Source: Variovorax ginsengisoli (lineage in GTDB: Bacteria; Pseudomonadota; Gammaproteobacteria; Burkholderiales; Burkholderiaceae_C). Taken from it: DNA of 64,000 nucleotides. A program made the translations under genes and the position numbers. The stretch lies in the NCBI RefSeq assembly GCF_006438845.1, contig NZ_RCZJ01000001.1, positions 1,170,101 to 1,234,100 on the forward strand, written 5' to 3'. Every line of letters begins with the position of its first letter. Positions within the stretch are counted from its first letter, which is position 1. The notes under the pieces are model-generated. The model had not been told where the DNA came from and made no database searches. It was given only the letters and a program-made list of their open reading frames with translations. Shown here one piece after another: positions 36,409 through 44,341 of this stretch.

Positions 36409-37185
36409 ATGGCCGTCATGCAATCCAACTGGCCCCAGACCCTTTGGCTGATCCGCCACGGCCAGAGCGCCGGCAACGTCGCGCGGGACGCGGCCGAAGC
36501 CGGCGGGCTGGCGGTGATCGACATCGAGTGGCGCGACATCGATGTTCCGCTTTCCGACCTCGGCGTGGCGCAGTCCACGGCACTCGGCGACTGGTTTGCC
36601 AAGCTGCCGCCGGCGCATGCGCCGCAGGTGATCCTGTGCTCCCCCTACCTGCGCGCAAAGGAAACCGCACGGCTGCTGGCCGAAAGCGGTGGACTGGGGC
36701 AGGAGACGGTCAAGCTGCGCATCGACGAGCGCCTGCGCGAAAAGGAGTTCGGCATCCTCGACCGACTGACCAAGTTCGGCATCCAGCAGAAGCACCCCGA
36801 GCTCGACGAGCAGCGTTCGCATGTCGGCAAGTTCTACTTCCGCCCGCCGGGCGGCGAGAGCTGGTGCGACGTGATCCTGAGGCTGCGCAGCCTGCTCGAG
36901 ATGGTCACGCGCGAATACGCCGGGCAGCGGGTCGTGGTGGTGGCGCACCAGGTCATCGTCAACTGCATGCGCTACCTGCTCGAGCACATGGACGAGCAGC
37001 AGATCCTCGACATAGACCGCCAGGGCGATGTGCCCAACTGCAGCGTCACCTCGTACCGCGCCGAGCGGCACAAAGAGGAGGACACGGTGCTGCAGCTTGA
37101 CCTGGTTAACTTCATCGCGCCGTTGCGCGAGGCCGCGACACCGGTGACCAGCGCGCCCGATCAACCCGCCGCGCCCAAGCCCTGA
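36409..37185 (+). CDS. Histidine phosphatase family protein (phosphoglycerate mutase-like)
   Basis: A 258-residue member of histidine phosphatase branch 1. LIRHGQS holds the phospho-accepting His17 and Arg16; SPYLRAKETA carries the second arginine; VVVVAHQVIV holds the second catalytic histidine. Such proteins are phosphatases or mutases acting on small phosphorylated compounds or proteins. ATG at 36409 or 36418 are both possible. It is followed at 15 bp by the NAD(P)HX dehydratase gene. Confidence 0.88.
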   Translation: MAVMQSNWPQTLWLIRHGQSAGNVARDAAEAGGLAVIDIEWRDIDVPLSDLGVAQSTALGDWFAKLPPAHAPQVILCSPYLRAKETARLLAESGGLGQETVKLRIDERLREKEFGILDRLTKFGIQQKHPELDEQRSHVGKFYFRPPGGESWCDVILRLRSLLEMVTREYAGQRVVVVAHQVIVNCMRYLLEHMDEQQILDIDRQGDVPNCSVTSYRAERHKEEDTVLQLDLVNFIAPLREAATPVTSAPDQPAAPKP

Positions 37186-37200
37186 TGCAACGGTAACGCC

Positions 37201-38085
37201 GTGACCGATTCCACTGCCCGCCCATTGACCCCTGCGGCGCTCAGACGGTGGCCGTTGCCCGACCCCGGTGCCCAAGCCGACAAGGAGGCGCGCGGCCATG
37301 TGCTCGTGGTCGCAGGCAGCCACGAAATCCCGGGTGCCGCCTTGCTCGCGGCCATCGCGTCGCTACGGGCCGGCGCGGGCAAGCTCACCATCGCTGCACC
37401 GGCGCGCGTGGCTCTGGGTCTGGCGCTGGCCATCCCGGAGTCGCGCGTGATCGGGCTTTCGGAAACGCGCGGCGGCGGTATTTCGGCGGCCGGCTGCCGC
37501 GCGCTGGCGCCGCTGGCCGGACGGGTGAGCGCAGTGGTCGTCGGACCGGGCATGCTGGACGAGTCGCGAAGCGAGCGATTCGTGCGGGCGCTGCTGGCGA
37601 TGTTCCGCGAGAGCACGGTCGTGCTCGACGCCCTCGCCATGTCCGCGGTGCGTTTCGGCCCTTTCACGCAGCCAGTGATCCTGACGCCGCATGCGGGAGA
37701 GATGGCGCACCTCAGCGGCCTGCCGAAAGAGGTGATTTCCGACGACCCACTGAGCGCGGCGCGCGAAGCGGCGACACGCTGGAACGCTTGCGTCGTGCTG
37801 AAAGGCGCCGTGACTTTCATCGCGCAGCCCAACGGTGAGGCATGGCGCTTCGACGGCGGCACGCCCGGCCTCGCGACCTCCGGGTCGGGCGACACGCTGG
37901 CCGGGATCGTCGGAGGGCTGGCAGCGCGCGGCATGGCACCGCTGCACGCCAGCGCGTGGGGCGTGCTGCTGCATGCGCGCGCGGGCCATGCGCTGGCGCG
38001 GCGTGACGGGCCGATGGGCTATCTGGCGAGACAGTTGTCTGCCGAGGTCCCCGCGCTCATCCACGCCATCGGCCGCGCGGCCTGA
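37201..38085 (+). CDS. nnrD: ADP/ATP-dependent NAD(P)H-hydrate dehydratase (NnrD domain only)
   Basis: A 294-residue ribokinase-fold enzyme that dehydrates damaged NADHX and NADPHX back to NAD(P)H. GHVLVVAGSHEIPGAALLAA, VILTPHAGEM and TSGSGDTLAG (catalytic Asp231) are the family motifs. E. coli NnrDE is a fusion of about 515 residues; here the epimerase domain is missing, so NnrE must be encoded elsewhere. The start is GTG at 37201, 15 bp after the histidine phosphatase gene. Confidence 0.92.
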   Translation: MTDSTARPLTPAALRRWPLPDPGAQADKEARGHVLVVAGSHEIPGAALLAAIASLRAGAGKLTIAAPARVALGLALAIPESRVIGLSETRGGGISAAGCRALAPLAGRVSAVVVGPGMLDESRSERFVRALLAMFRESTVVLDALAMSAVRFGPFTQPVILTPHAGEMAHLSGLPKEVISDDPLSAAREAATRWNACVVLKGAVTFIAQPNGEAWRFDGGTPGLATSGSGDTLAGIVGGLAARGMAPLHASAWGVLLHARAGHALARRDGPMGYLARQLSAEVPALIHAIGRAA

Positions 38086-38122
38086 CGCGCAGCAAGGTCG
38101 CCGACTTTCACGCACAATCGCG

Positions 38123-38146
38123 TTCGGGCCCGAATAGACATATTCG
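38123..38146 (+). promoter_or_regulatory. Overlapping dyads, candidate enhancer site for a sigma-54 activator
   Basis: TTCGGGCCCGAA (38123-38134) is a perfect 12-base palindrome. It overlaps CGAATA-GACA-TATTCG (38131-38146), a 6+6 dyad sharing the CGAA half-site. The pair lies about 80-105 bp upstream of the sigma-54 -12 element, the right distance for an activator. AT-rich DNA (38147-38190) in between could bend. The cognate activator is not in the window. Confidence 0.5.
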
Positions 38147-38214
38147 TGCGAGTTATATAGATATAGCGCAAGTTTCTATTCATTAAAGCGCAGTTGATCG
38201 CGGTTGCCGCTCAG

Positions 38215-38230
38215 TGGCACAGACATTGCA
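38215..38230 (+). promoter_or_regulatory. Sigma-54 promoter of the Bug/monooxygenase/CMD module
   Basis: TGGCAC at 38215-38220 and TTGCA at 38226-38230 with a 5-base spacer match the -24/-12 consensus perfectly, with 12 bases between the GG and GC anchors. Transcription should start near 38240, 25 bp before the ATG at 38265. This excludes an in-frame GTG at 38214 as the start codon, since it would lie inside the -24 box. Confidence 0.82.
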
Positions 38231-38264
38231 CCGCTACGACTTCGCCCCGCAACCTCGAAATTCC

Positions 38265-39269
38265 ATGATTCACCGCATGTTCACCTCACGCGTCACGGCC
38301 GGCGTGCTCACGATCGCCGCGTCATTGCTCTGGCCCTCAATGCCGGCCGCTGCCGAAGACTGGCCCGCCAAGCCGGTCATGATGATCATGGGTTTCCCGG
38401 CCGGCTCCGGTGTGGACGTGGTGGCACGTGCCATTCAGGAGCCGCTCTCCAAGCAGCTCGGACAGCCGGTCATCATCGACTACAAGTCCGGTGCTGCAGG
38501 CAATATCGCGAGCGAGTACGTGGCGCGCGCCAAGCCCGACGGCTACACGCTCGCCTTCGGTACGGCGGCCACGCATGGCAGCAACGCGGCCTTGTACAAG
38601 AAACTGCCGTTCGACGTCGAGAACGACTTCGTCGCGGTCGCGCCGGTGCTCGACGTGTCGAACGTGCTGACCATCAACCCCGATGTGATCAACGTGAGCA
38701 CGCTCAAGGAATTCGTTGAGCTGGTGAAGGCCCATCCGGGCAAATACAACTATGCCTCGACCGGCAACGGCGCCGGAACGCACATGGCCTTCGCGGAGTT
38801 CAATTCACGGCTCGGCCTGCAGATGACGCACGTGCCGTACAAGGGCGGTCCCGAGGCGATCAGCTCGGTCGTGAAAGGAGAGACCTGCTGCATCATGAAC
38901 CAGGTGCAGACGGTGCTGCCGCAGTACAAGGCCGGCAAGGTGCGGCTGCTCGGCGTGACCACCGCTGCGCCGGTGGCCGCCGTCAAAGAGGTGCCGACCA
39001 TCGCGTCGAGCGGACTGCCGGGCACGCAGGGCTTCGACAGCTCGATCTGGTTCGCCGTGTTCGCGCCCAAGGGCACCGACCCGGTCATCGTCGACAAGCT
39101 CAATGCCGCCATCAAGACCGTGATGGAGCAACCCGAGTTGCGTGCCAAGTTCGAGAGCCAGGGCAACGCGATCCGCATCGAGTCGCCCGCGCAGTTCAAG
39201 AAGACGGTGCACGACAACCGCGTGAAGTGGGCCGAGGTCGCCAAGGCCGCGAACATCAGTCTCGACTGA
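38265..39269 (+). CDS. Tripartite tricarboxylate transporter family (Bug/TctC) substrate-binding protein
   Basis: A 334-residue periplasmic binding protein of the Bug family, greatly expanded in Burkholderiales. A signal peptide ends at about residue 30 (PAAAE). MGFPAGSGVDVVARAIQEPL, IIDYKSGAAGNIASEYVARA and LAFGTAATHGSNAALYKKLP are Bug motifs that bind carboxylated ligands. No TctA or TctB permease is adjacent. It is first in a sigma-54-driven transcript; its stop shares a base with the ATG of the monooxygenase (TGATG), so its ligand is probably that enzyme's substrate or a relative. Confidence 0.9.
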   Translation: MIHRMFTSRVTAGVLTIAASLLWPSMPAAAEDWPAKPVMMIMGFPAGSGVDVVARAIQEPLSKQLGQPVIIDYKSGAAGNIASEYVARAKPDGYTLAFGTAATHGSNAALYKKLPFDVENDFVAVAPVLDVSNVLTINPDVINVSTLKEFVELVKAHPGKYNYASTGNGAGTHMAFAEFNSRLGLQMTHVPYKGGPEAISSVVKGETCCIMNQVQTVLPQYKAGKVRLLGVTTAAPVAAVKEVPTIASSGLPGTQGFDSSIWFAVFAPKGTDPVIVDKLNAAIKTVMEQPELRAKFESQGNAIRIESPAQFKKTVHDNRVKWAEVAKAANISLD

Positions 39270-40738
39270 TGTCAGTCGCCCACGCGCCGAACGACACGGT
39301 TTTCACTCAGGGCGGCGATGCGGCCGCGGGCCTGGCCGCCCTCGAGCGTCGGTTGGCGCACGACCTCGTGTGCCTGGGCTGGCCCGCCAAGCCATGGATG
39401 CCACCGCAACAGGCCGAAGCCGATGTCTCCGTGCTCGACGTGGCGATCATCGGTGCAGGGCAGGCAGGCCTCGCCGTCGCCGCCGCGCTGGCGCAGCAGG
39501 GCATCCGCGCGGTGGTGTTCGACCGCGCCCCGCGCGACCTCGAAGGCCCCTGGGCCACCACGGCGCGCATGGAGACGCTGCGCTCACCCAAGGAGCTGAC
39601 CGGCCCCGCGCTCGGCCTGCCGGCGCTCACCTTCCGTGCCTGGTTCGAGGCGCAGTTCGGCACCGAAGCGTGGGCCCGGCTCGACAAGATTCCCCGCCTG
39701 CAGTGGATGGACTACCTGCGCTGGTACCGGCGCGTGATGGCGGTCGACGTGCGCAACGACACCACCGTCACCGCCGTGCGACCGCGTGCCGACGGCAAGG
39801 TCGCGCTCGACCTCGCCACGCCGGGCGGCTCGCACCGCGTGCTCGCGCGCCGGGTGGTGCTCGCCACCGGCCGCGACGGCCTCGGGGGCCCGGCACTGCC
39901 GTCCTTCGTGCAGGGCCTCGACCGCCGATGGTGGGCGCACTCGTCGGACGCCATGGACTACGGCGCGCTGAAGGGCCTTCGCGTCGGCGTTGTCGGCGCG
40001 GGCTCCTCGGCGATGGACAGTGCCGCGACCGCGCTCGAGGCCGGCGCGCACAGCGTCGACCTGCTGATCCGCCGCGACGACCTGCCGCGCATCAACAAGT
40101 CCAAGGGCGCCGGCGTGCCGGGCCTGACGCAGGGGCACTTCGACCTGCCGGACGAACTGAAATGGCGCCTGCGCCACTACATCAACGTGGCCAATGTGCC
40201 GCCGCCGCACGGCAGCACGCTGCGCGTGTCGCGCCATCCGAACGCACGCTTCAACTTCGGCTGCCCCGTCCTCTGCGTCGAAGCCGCCGACGCGGCGCTG
40301 GAGGTGCGCACGCCCCAGCGCACCTTCGACCTCGACTTTCTGATCGTCTCGACCGGTTTCAAGATCGACTGGACTGCCCGCCCCGAATACGCCGCGATCG
40401 CGCCGCACGTGCGCGCATGGAAAGACCGCTTCGTTCCGGCCCCCGGCCAGGAAGATGCCGAGCTCGCCGATTCGCCCGATCTGGGCGCGCTGTTCCAGCT
40501 GCAGGAGAAGACCGCGGGCAGCTGCCCCGGCCTCGACCGCATCCATTGCTTCTGCTACCCGGCCACGTTGTCTCACGGCGCCGTATCGGGCGATATCCCG
40601 GCCATCAGCGACGGCGCGCGCCGTCTCGCCAGTGGCATGGCCAGCTTGTTCTACAGTGAGGACTTCGCCTATCACTTCGCGCGGCTCGAGGCCTACGACG
40701 ACCCCGAGCTGCTCGGCAACGAGTGGGTGCCCGCCTGA
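39269..40738 (+). CDS. FAD-dependent monooxygenase (flavin-containing/Baeyer-Villiger-like)
   Basis: A 489-residue flavoprotein with two Rossmann sites: IGAGQAGLAV at residues 61-70 for FAD and VGVVGAGSSAMDSAATALE near residue 245 for NADPH. This layout is that of class B monooxygenases, which oxygenate ketones, amines or sulfur compounds. A strict FxGxxxHxxxW fingerprint is not evident, so the exact subclass is open. GCPVLCVEAADAAL and FCYPATLSHGAVSGDIPA are unusual conserved-looking blocks. It is translationally coupled to the Bug gene and followed at 34 bp by the CMD protein. Confidence 0.82.
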   Translation: MSVAHAPNDTVFTQGGDAAAGLAALERRLAHDLVCLGWPAKPWMPPQQAEADVSVLDVAIIGAGQAGLAVAAALAQQGIRAVVFDRAPRDLEGPWATTARMETLRSPKELTGPALGLPALTFRAWFEAQFGTEAWARLDKIPRLQWMDYLRWYRRVMAVDVRNDTTVTAVRPRADGKVALDLATPGGSHRVLARRVVLATGRDGLGGPALPSFVQGLDRRWWAHSSDAMDYGALKGLRVGVVGAGSSAMDSAATALEAGAHSVDLLIRRDDLPRINKSKGAGVPGLTQGHFDLPDELKWRLRHYINVANVPPPHGSTLRVSRHPNARFNFGCPVLCVEAADAALEVRTPQRTFDLDFLIVSTGFKIDWTARPEYAAIAPHVRAWKDRFVPAPGQEDAELADSPDLGALFQLQEKTAGSCPGLDRIHCFCYPATLSHGAVSGDIPAISDGARRLASGMASLFYSEDFAYHFARLEAYDDPELLGNEWVPA

Positions 40739-40772
40739 CCGCGCGACGCCCGTCGACGAGAATCCCTCGCTC

Positions 40773-41951
40773 ATGACAACCACCTCCCCCACCGCCGACC
40801 TCGCCGACGTGATCGACCACGTCGTGCCGCTCTCGCCCGGCCAGTCGACCCATGCAGCACGCCACCAGCGGACCAAAGTCGTGGCCGCCACCCAGGGCAG
40901 CTACGACGGCTTGTTCTCGCCCGCCATCGAAGGCATCTCGGTGGTGGAGCGGCTGCTGGTCGCGTTTCACACCGCCGTGCTGTCGAAGGACAACGCATTG
41001 GCCACGCACTACCGCGACCGGCTGGTGGCCGAACAGGCTGGCTCGTCCATCATCGAAGCCGTCGCCACGGGCGCCACCGCCGCGCTGGGCAAGGGCCGTG
41101 TCGCAACGCTTCTCGGCTTCACCACCAAGCTGATCGAACGCCCCATCGAAGGCGACCGCGAGGCGGTTCAGACGCTGGTCGACGCGGGGCTCACGACGCC
41201 CGCGATCGTGGCCCTGGGCCAGCTCATCGCGTACCTGTCGTACCAGGTGCGCGTGGTCGCCGGGCTCCGGGCCACCGCCGCCGCCGAACTGCACGAGACC
41301 GACATGGTCCGTTTGCCCGAGGCGCCGACGCAGCGCGGCCCCGAGAGCGGTGCCCCGGCCCCGCGCAGCGTGATCAAGATCAACGGCTTCACCAACGAAG
41401 TGCTCGACTGGGCCTCGTGGCTCGACACGGTCAAGCTGGAAGACGCTACGCCCGAGCAGGTCGCCGCGCTCGAAGAAATGAGCCCGATCGCCAAGCGGTC
41501 GGCGTACTTCCTGCTGCTGGCGCACCAGCCCGAGATCCTGCTGCAGCGCTCGATCGCGTTCAACGCGATCATGTTCGCGCCGGGCGGAATGCCGCGCGCC
41601 GAACGCGAGCTGGGCGCGACGGTGGAATCGCGCATCAACGGCTGCGTGTACTGCACCTCCGTCCACGCGCAGCGCTTCGAGCAGTTGGCCAAGCGCAGCG
41701 ACGTGATCGTGCAGGTGTTCGAAGATCCGCTCACGGCCGGTACGAGCGCCCGGGAAAAGGCCATCGTGCGGTTCTCCGCGGAGCTCACGTTGCGGCCTTC
41801 CATGCTGTCGGCCTCACACATCCAGGCCCTGCAAGCCGTCGGGCTGACAGAGATCGAAGTGCTCGACCTGGTCCATTCCGTCGCGCTGTTCGCTTGGGCC
41901 AACCGGCTGATGCTGAACTTCGGCGAGCCGATCTTTCCAGCCGAAGCCTGA
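40773..41951 (+). CDS. Two-part carboxymuconolactone-decarboxylase/AhpD-like protein
   Basis: A 392-residue protein in two halves. Residues about 1-190 look like a CMD-fold domain without a CxxC, resembling the CMD protein Avi_7170 family. Residues about 200-390 are an AhpD-like domain with CVYCTSVH (Cys291, Cys294, His298), the alkylhydroperoxidase proton-relay signature, resembling the Avi_7169 family. The two are often separate neighbouring genes; here they are joined. A peroxidase or disulfide-reductase role is inferred. It sits between a monooxygenase and a TPM protein. Confidence 0.82.
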   Translation: MTTTSPTADLADVIDHVVPLSPGQSTHAARHQRTKVVAATQGSYDGLFSPAIEGISVVERLLVAFHTAVLSKDNALATHYRDRLVAEQAGSSIIEAVATGATAALGKGRVATLLGFTTKLIERPIEGDREAVQTLVDAGLTTPAIVALGQLIAYLSYQVRVVAGLRATAAAELHETDMVRLPEAPTQRGPESGAPAPRSVIKINGFTNEVLDWASWLDTVKLEDATPEQVAALEEMSPIAKRSAYFLLLAHQPEILLQRSIAFNAIMFAPGGMPRAERELGATVESRINGCVYCTSVHAQRFEQLAKRSDVIVQVFEDPLTAGTSAREKAIVRFSAELTLRPSMLSASHIQALQAVGLTEIEVLDLVHSVALFAWANRLMLNFGEPIFPAEA

Positions 41952-41956
41952 ACGCC

Positions 41957-43090
41957 GTGCAGCACGGTCGAAGCCTTGCCGCGGCCGTGTGCCTGGGTCT
42001 ATGGCTCCTGCTCGCAGGCCCGGCCATGGCGCAGCCGCGAAGCCAGACTGTGGCCGTGCCCGAGCGCGGCTCGCTGGTCACTGACCTGACCGACACGCTC
42101 ACCGCCGCACAACGCGCGACGCTCGAGGGCAAGCTGACCGATTTCGAGGCGCGGCAGGGTCCGCAGCTGGCGGTGCTGCTGGTGCCCACCACGGGCTCCG
42201 ATTCCATCGAGCAGTACGCAACGCGCGTGTTCGACCGCTGGAAACTCGGCAGCGCCGAAGCGGACGACGGCCTGCTGTTGCTCGTGGCCCTGAAGGACCG
42301 GCGGATGCGCATCGAGGTCGGCCAGGGGCTCGAAGGGCGCGTGCCCGACATCGCTGCCGGCCGCATCATCGACCAGAAGATGACGCCGCGTTTCCGTCAG
42401 CAGGACTACGCCGGCGGCATCGACGCGGCGGTCGACGCACTCCTGGAGCGGCTGGACAACCGCACCGTCCCCGGTTCGCTGCCTGGCGATGCGATGCCGT
42501 TGCCGCTCGGCGACGACACCAGCGCCGTGGTCGAGAGCACGCCACCCGAAGCGGGATCGCGCATCACCCTCTTCGGCTGGACGTTGCTGGCCGGGCTCAT
42601 CGGCGCCGTGGCCGCCGCGTGCGTGCGGTGGCGCGGCGCGCGGCTTTTCACCCTGGGCCTCGCCGTCGTCGTTGCCTTGCTGATTTTGGCCGCGCGGTTC
42701 TTCGGGTTGAATCAATTGCTCATCGGCCTCGCCGCACTGCTGGGGATTTCGTTCGCATTGCTGCTGGTCGGCGTCACGCTCTACGGCATGCGGCGCGCGT
42801 GGAACGACAGCCTGGCCGGTTTCTGCTTCCGCTTGGCGGTGGTCGCCGGCATCACCGGCTACACCGCGTACGAAACCGACGGCGAGCCGATTCCGATCGC
42901 GCTGGCGGCAGGCTTCTCGCTGCTCTTCGCCTTCATGCCGGGCACCCACCGCGGCGATGGCGAGAGCGATGACGGCGATTCGAGCTCGTCGAGCAGTTCC
43001 AGCAGCTCGAGCAGCTCGGGCAGTTCCGGCAGCAGCTCGTCGAGCAGTGGCGGATCGAGCAGCGGCGGCGGCGCCTCGGGCAGCTGGTAG
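41957..43090 (+). CDS. TPM domain membrane protein (YgcG family) with Ser-rich tail
   Basis: A 377-residue protein with a signal peptide (cleavage near AMAQ, residue 25), a periplasmic TPM domain (residues about 38-165, including DDGLLLLVALKDRRMRIEVG), three or four membrane spans (about 200-320) and a low-complexity C-terminus of about 45 Ser and Gly residues ending in GASGSW. TPM proteins are linked to photosystem repair in plants and are of unknown use in bacteria; the Ser/Gly tail is common in bacterial members. The start is GTG at 41957, 5 bp after the CMD gene stop, so it may be the last gene of that transcript. Confidence 0.82.
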   Translation: MQHGRSLAAAVCLGLWLLLAGPAMAQPRSQTVAVPERGSLVTDLTDTLTAAQRATLEGKLTDFEARQGPQLAVLLVPTTGSDSIEQYATRVFDRWKLGSAEADDGLLLLVALKDRRMRIEVGQGLEGRVPDIAAGRIIDQKMTPRFRQQDYAGGIDAAVDALLERLDNRTVPGSLPGDAMPLPLGDDTSAVVESTPPEAGSRITLFGWTLLAGLIGAVAAACVRWRGARLFTLGLAVVVALLILAARFFGLNQLLIGLAALLGISFALLLVGVTLYGMRRAWNDSLAGFCFRLAVVAGITGYTAYETDGEPIPIALAAGFSLLFAFMPGTHRGDGESDDGDSSSSSSSSSSSSSGSSGSSSSSSGGSSSGGGASGSW

Positions 43091-43099
43091 CGGCGGCCA

Positions 43100-44320
43100 T
43101 CAGACCAGGCCGAGGTCCCTCGGCGCAACGCCACCGAACACCGTGTTCAGCTGTGCCGGCGAGAGCCCATACATGCGCTCGAACAGTCCGCCGAAAACCG
43201 CGCGGTATTCGTTGAGCACCGGGTAGTCCCGATTCTGGAACAGCGCGGGCTGCGACAGCACGACCTGTTCCCCGAGCACGCGTCCGCCAGCCTGCGCCGC
43301 CAGCCCGCCGCCGAGCACCCAGTACACCGTGCCATGGCCGTGGTCGGTGCCCTTGTTGCCGTTCTCGCGAAAAGTGCGGCCGAACTCGCTGATGACGACC
43401 ACCACCGTATCGCGCCAGGCTTCGTCGCCCATCTCCTGCGCGAAAGCGGCCACGCCGCGGCCCAGTTCCTCGAAGCGGTTGGCCAGGTAGCCGGTGCCCG
43501 CGCCCTGCCCCACGTGCGTGTCCCAGCCGCCCACGTCGACGAAGCCGAGATCGAAGTGCTCCTTCATGAGGCGGGCCATGCGCCGCGCAACGAGCTCGAA
43601 GCCCTTGGCCGTCATCGCGTTGCGGCCGGCCGCGTCCATCTCGGCCTTGACCGCACGCTGCACCTCGTCGCGCACCGAAAAACCTTCCGCCACCGGCTGC
43701 GCCAGCGCGGTGTTTCGGTACATCGCCTCGATCACGCTGCTCTGCCGCGCGTCGATACCGTTGCGGGCGACCGCGCCGAGCGCCATGTTGGACGCCTTGG
43801 CATCGCCACGCAGCGCGATCGGCAGCTGGTCGGTGAAGGCGATCGGCGACACCGCCGCGAGCGACCCGCCGCCGAGCACGCCGGCCAGCCGATTGAGAAA
43901 GCCCGAGCGGTAATCGCGCGTGCGGTCGAGCGCCTGGCCGAGCTCGATCGAATCCTGCGTCTCGAAGTGGCTGCGCGAGAGATCGTCGGTGCCGGCGAAG
44001 GGAATGAAGGCGGCCTGCTGTTTCTGGAACAGCGGCATCACGCTGGATGCCAGCGCCGGATGCAGCCCCCAGTCCGCGTCGAGCGCCAACGCGCCGTTGG
44101 GCTGGCCTGGGCGCGGTACCGCGATGGTGGGACGCGAAGCGGCGTAGAACTCGGCAGCGCTCCCGGAGATCGGCACCAACAGGTTGGCGCAGTCGTAGGC
44201 ACCGCGCAGGAACACCACCAGCAGCTTGGCGCCGCCGGCCGACGGCGCGGCCAACAACCGCCCTGCACCGCCGGCCAGCGGCACGGCGGCGAGCATCTTC
44301 AACAGGTTCCGGCGTTGCAT
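43100..44320 (-). CDS. DUF1501 domain-containing Tat-exported protein
   Basis: A 406-residue protein with a twin-arginine signal (QRRNLLKMLAAVPLAGGAG at residues 2-20). The DUF1501 body shows similarity to the alkaline-phosphatase-like/sulfatase superfamily: LLVVFLRGAYDCANLLVP near residue 33, VDVGGWDTHVGQG near residue 261 and VVVVISEFGRTFRENGNKGTDHGHG near residue 307. Activity is unknown. It follows a DUF1800 lipoprotein gene by 21 bp on the same strand, a pairing found widely in bacteria. Confidence 0.9.
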   Translation of the reverse strand: MQRRNLLKMLAAVPLAGGAGRLLAAPSAGGAKLLVVFLRGAYDCANLLVPISGSAAEFYAASRPTIAVPRPGQPNGALALDADWGLHPALASSVMPLFQKQQAAFIPFAGTDDLSRSHFETQDSIELGQALDRTRDYRSGFLNRLAGVLGGGSLAAVSPIAFTDQLPIALRGDAKASNMALGAVARNGIDARQSSVIEAMYRNTALAQPVAEGFSVRDEVQRAVKAEMDAAGRNAMTAKGFELVARRMARLMKEHFDLGFVDVGGWDTHVGQGAGTGYLANRFEELGRGVAAFAQEMGDEAWRDTVVVVISEFGRTFRENGNKGTDHGHGTVYWVLGGGLAAQAGGRVLGEQVVLSQPALFQNRDYPVLNEYRAVFGGLFERMYGLSPAQLNTVFGGVAPRDLGLV

Positions 44321-44341
44321 GGCAGATGTCCTTGAGCAGAG

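Noticed and set aside
38214..38216. GTG start for the Bug binding protein
   Set aside because: It falls inside the -24 box of the sigma-54 promoter and so would not be transcribed; the added residues are not signal-like.
42980..43087. AGC/TCG triplet repeats as a microsatellite or mobile element trace
   Set aside because: They encode the Ser/Gly-rich tail common in TPM-domain proteins and stay in frame to the stop.
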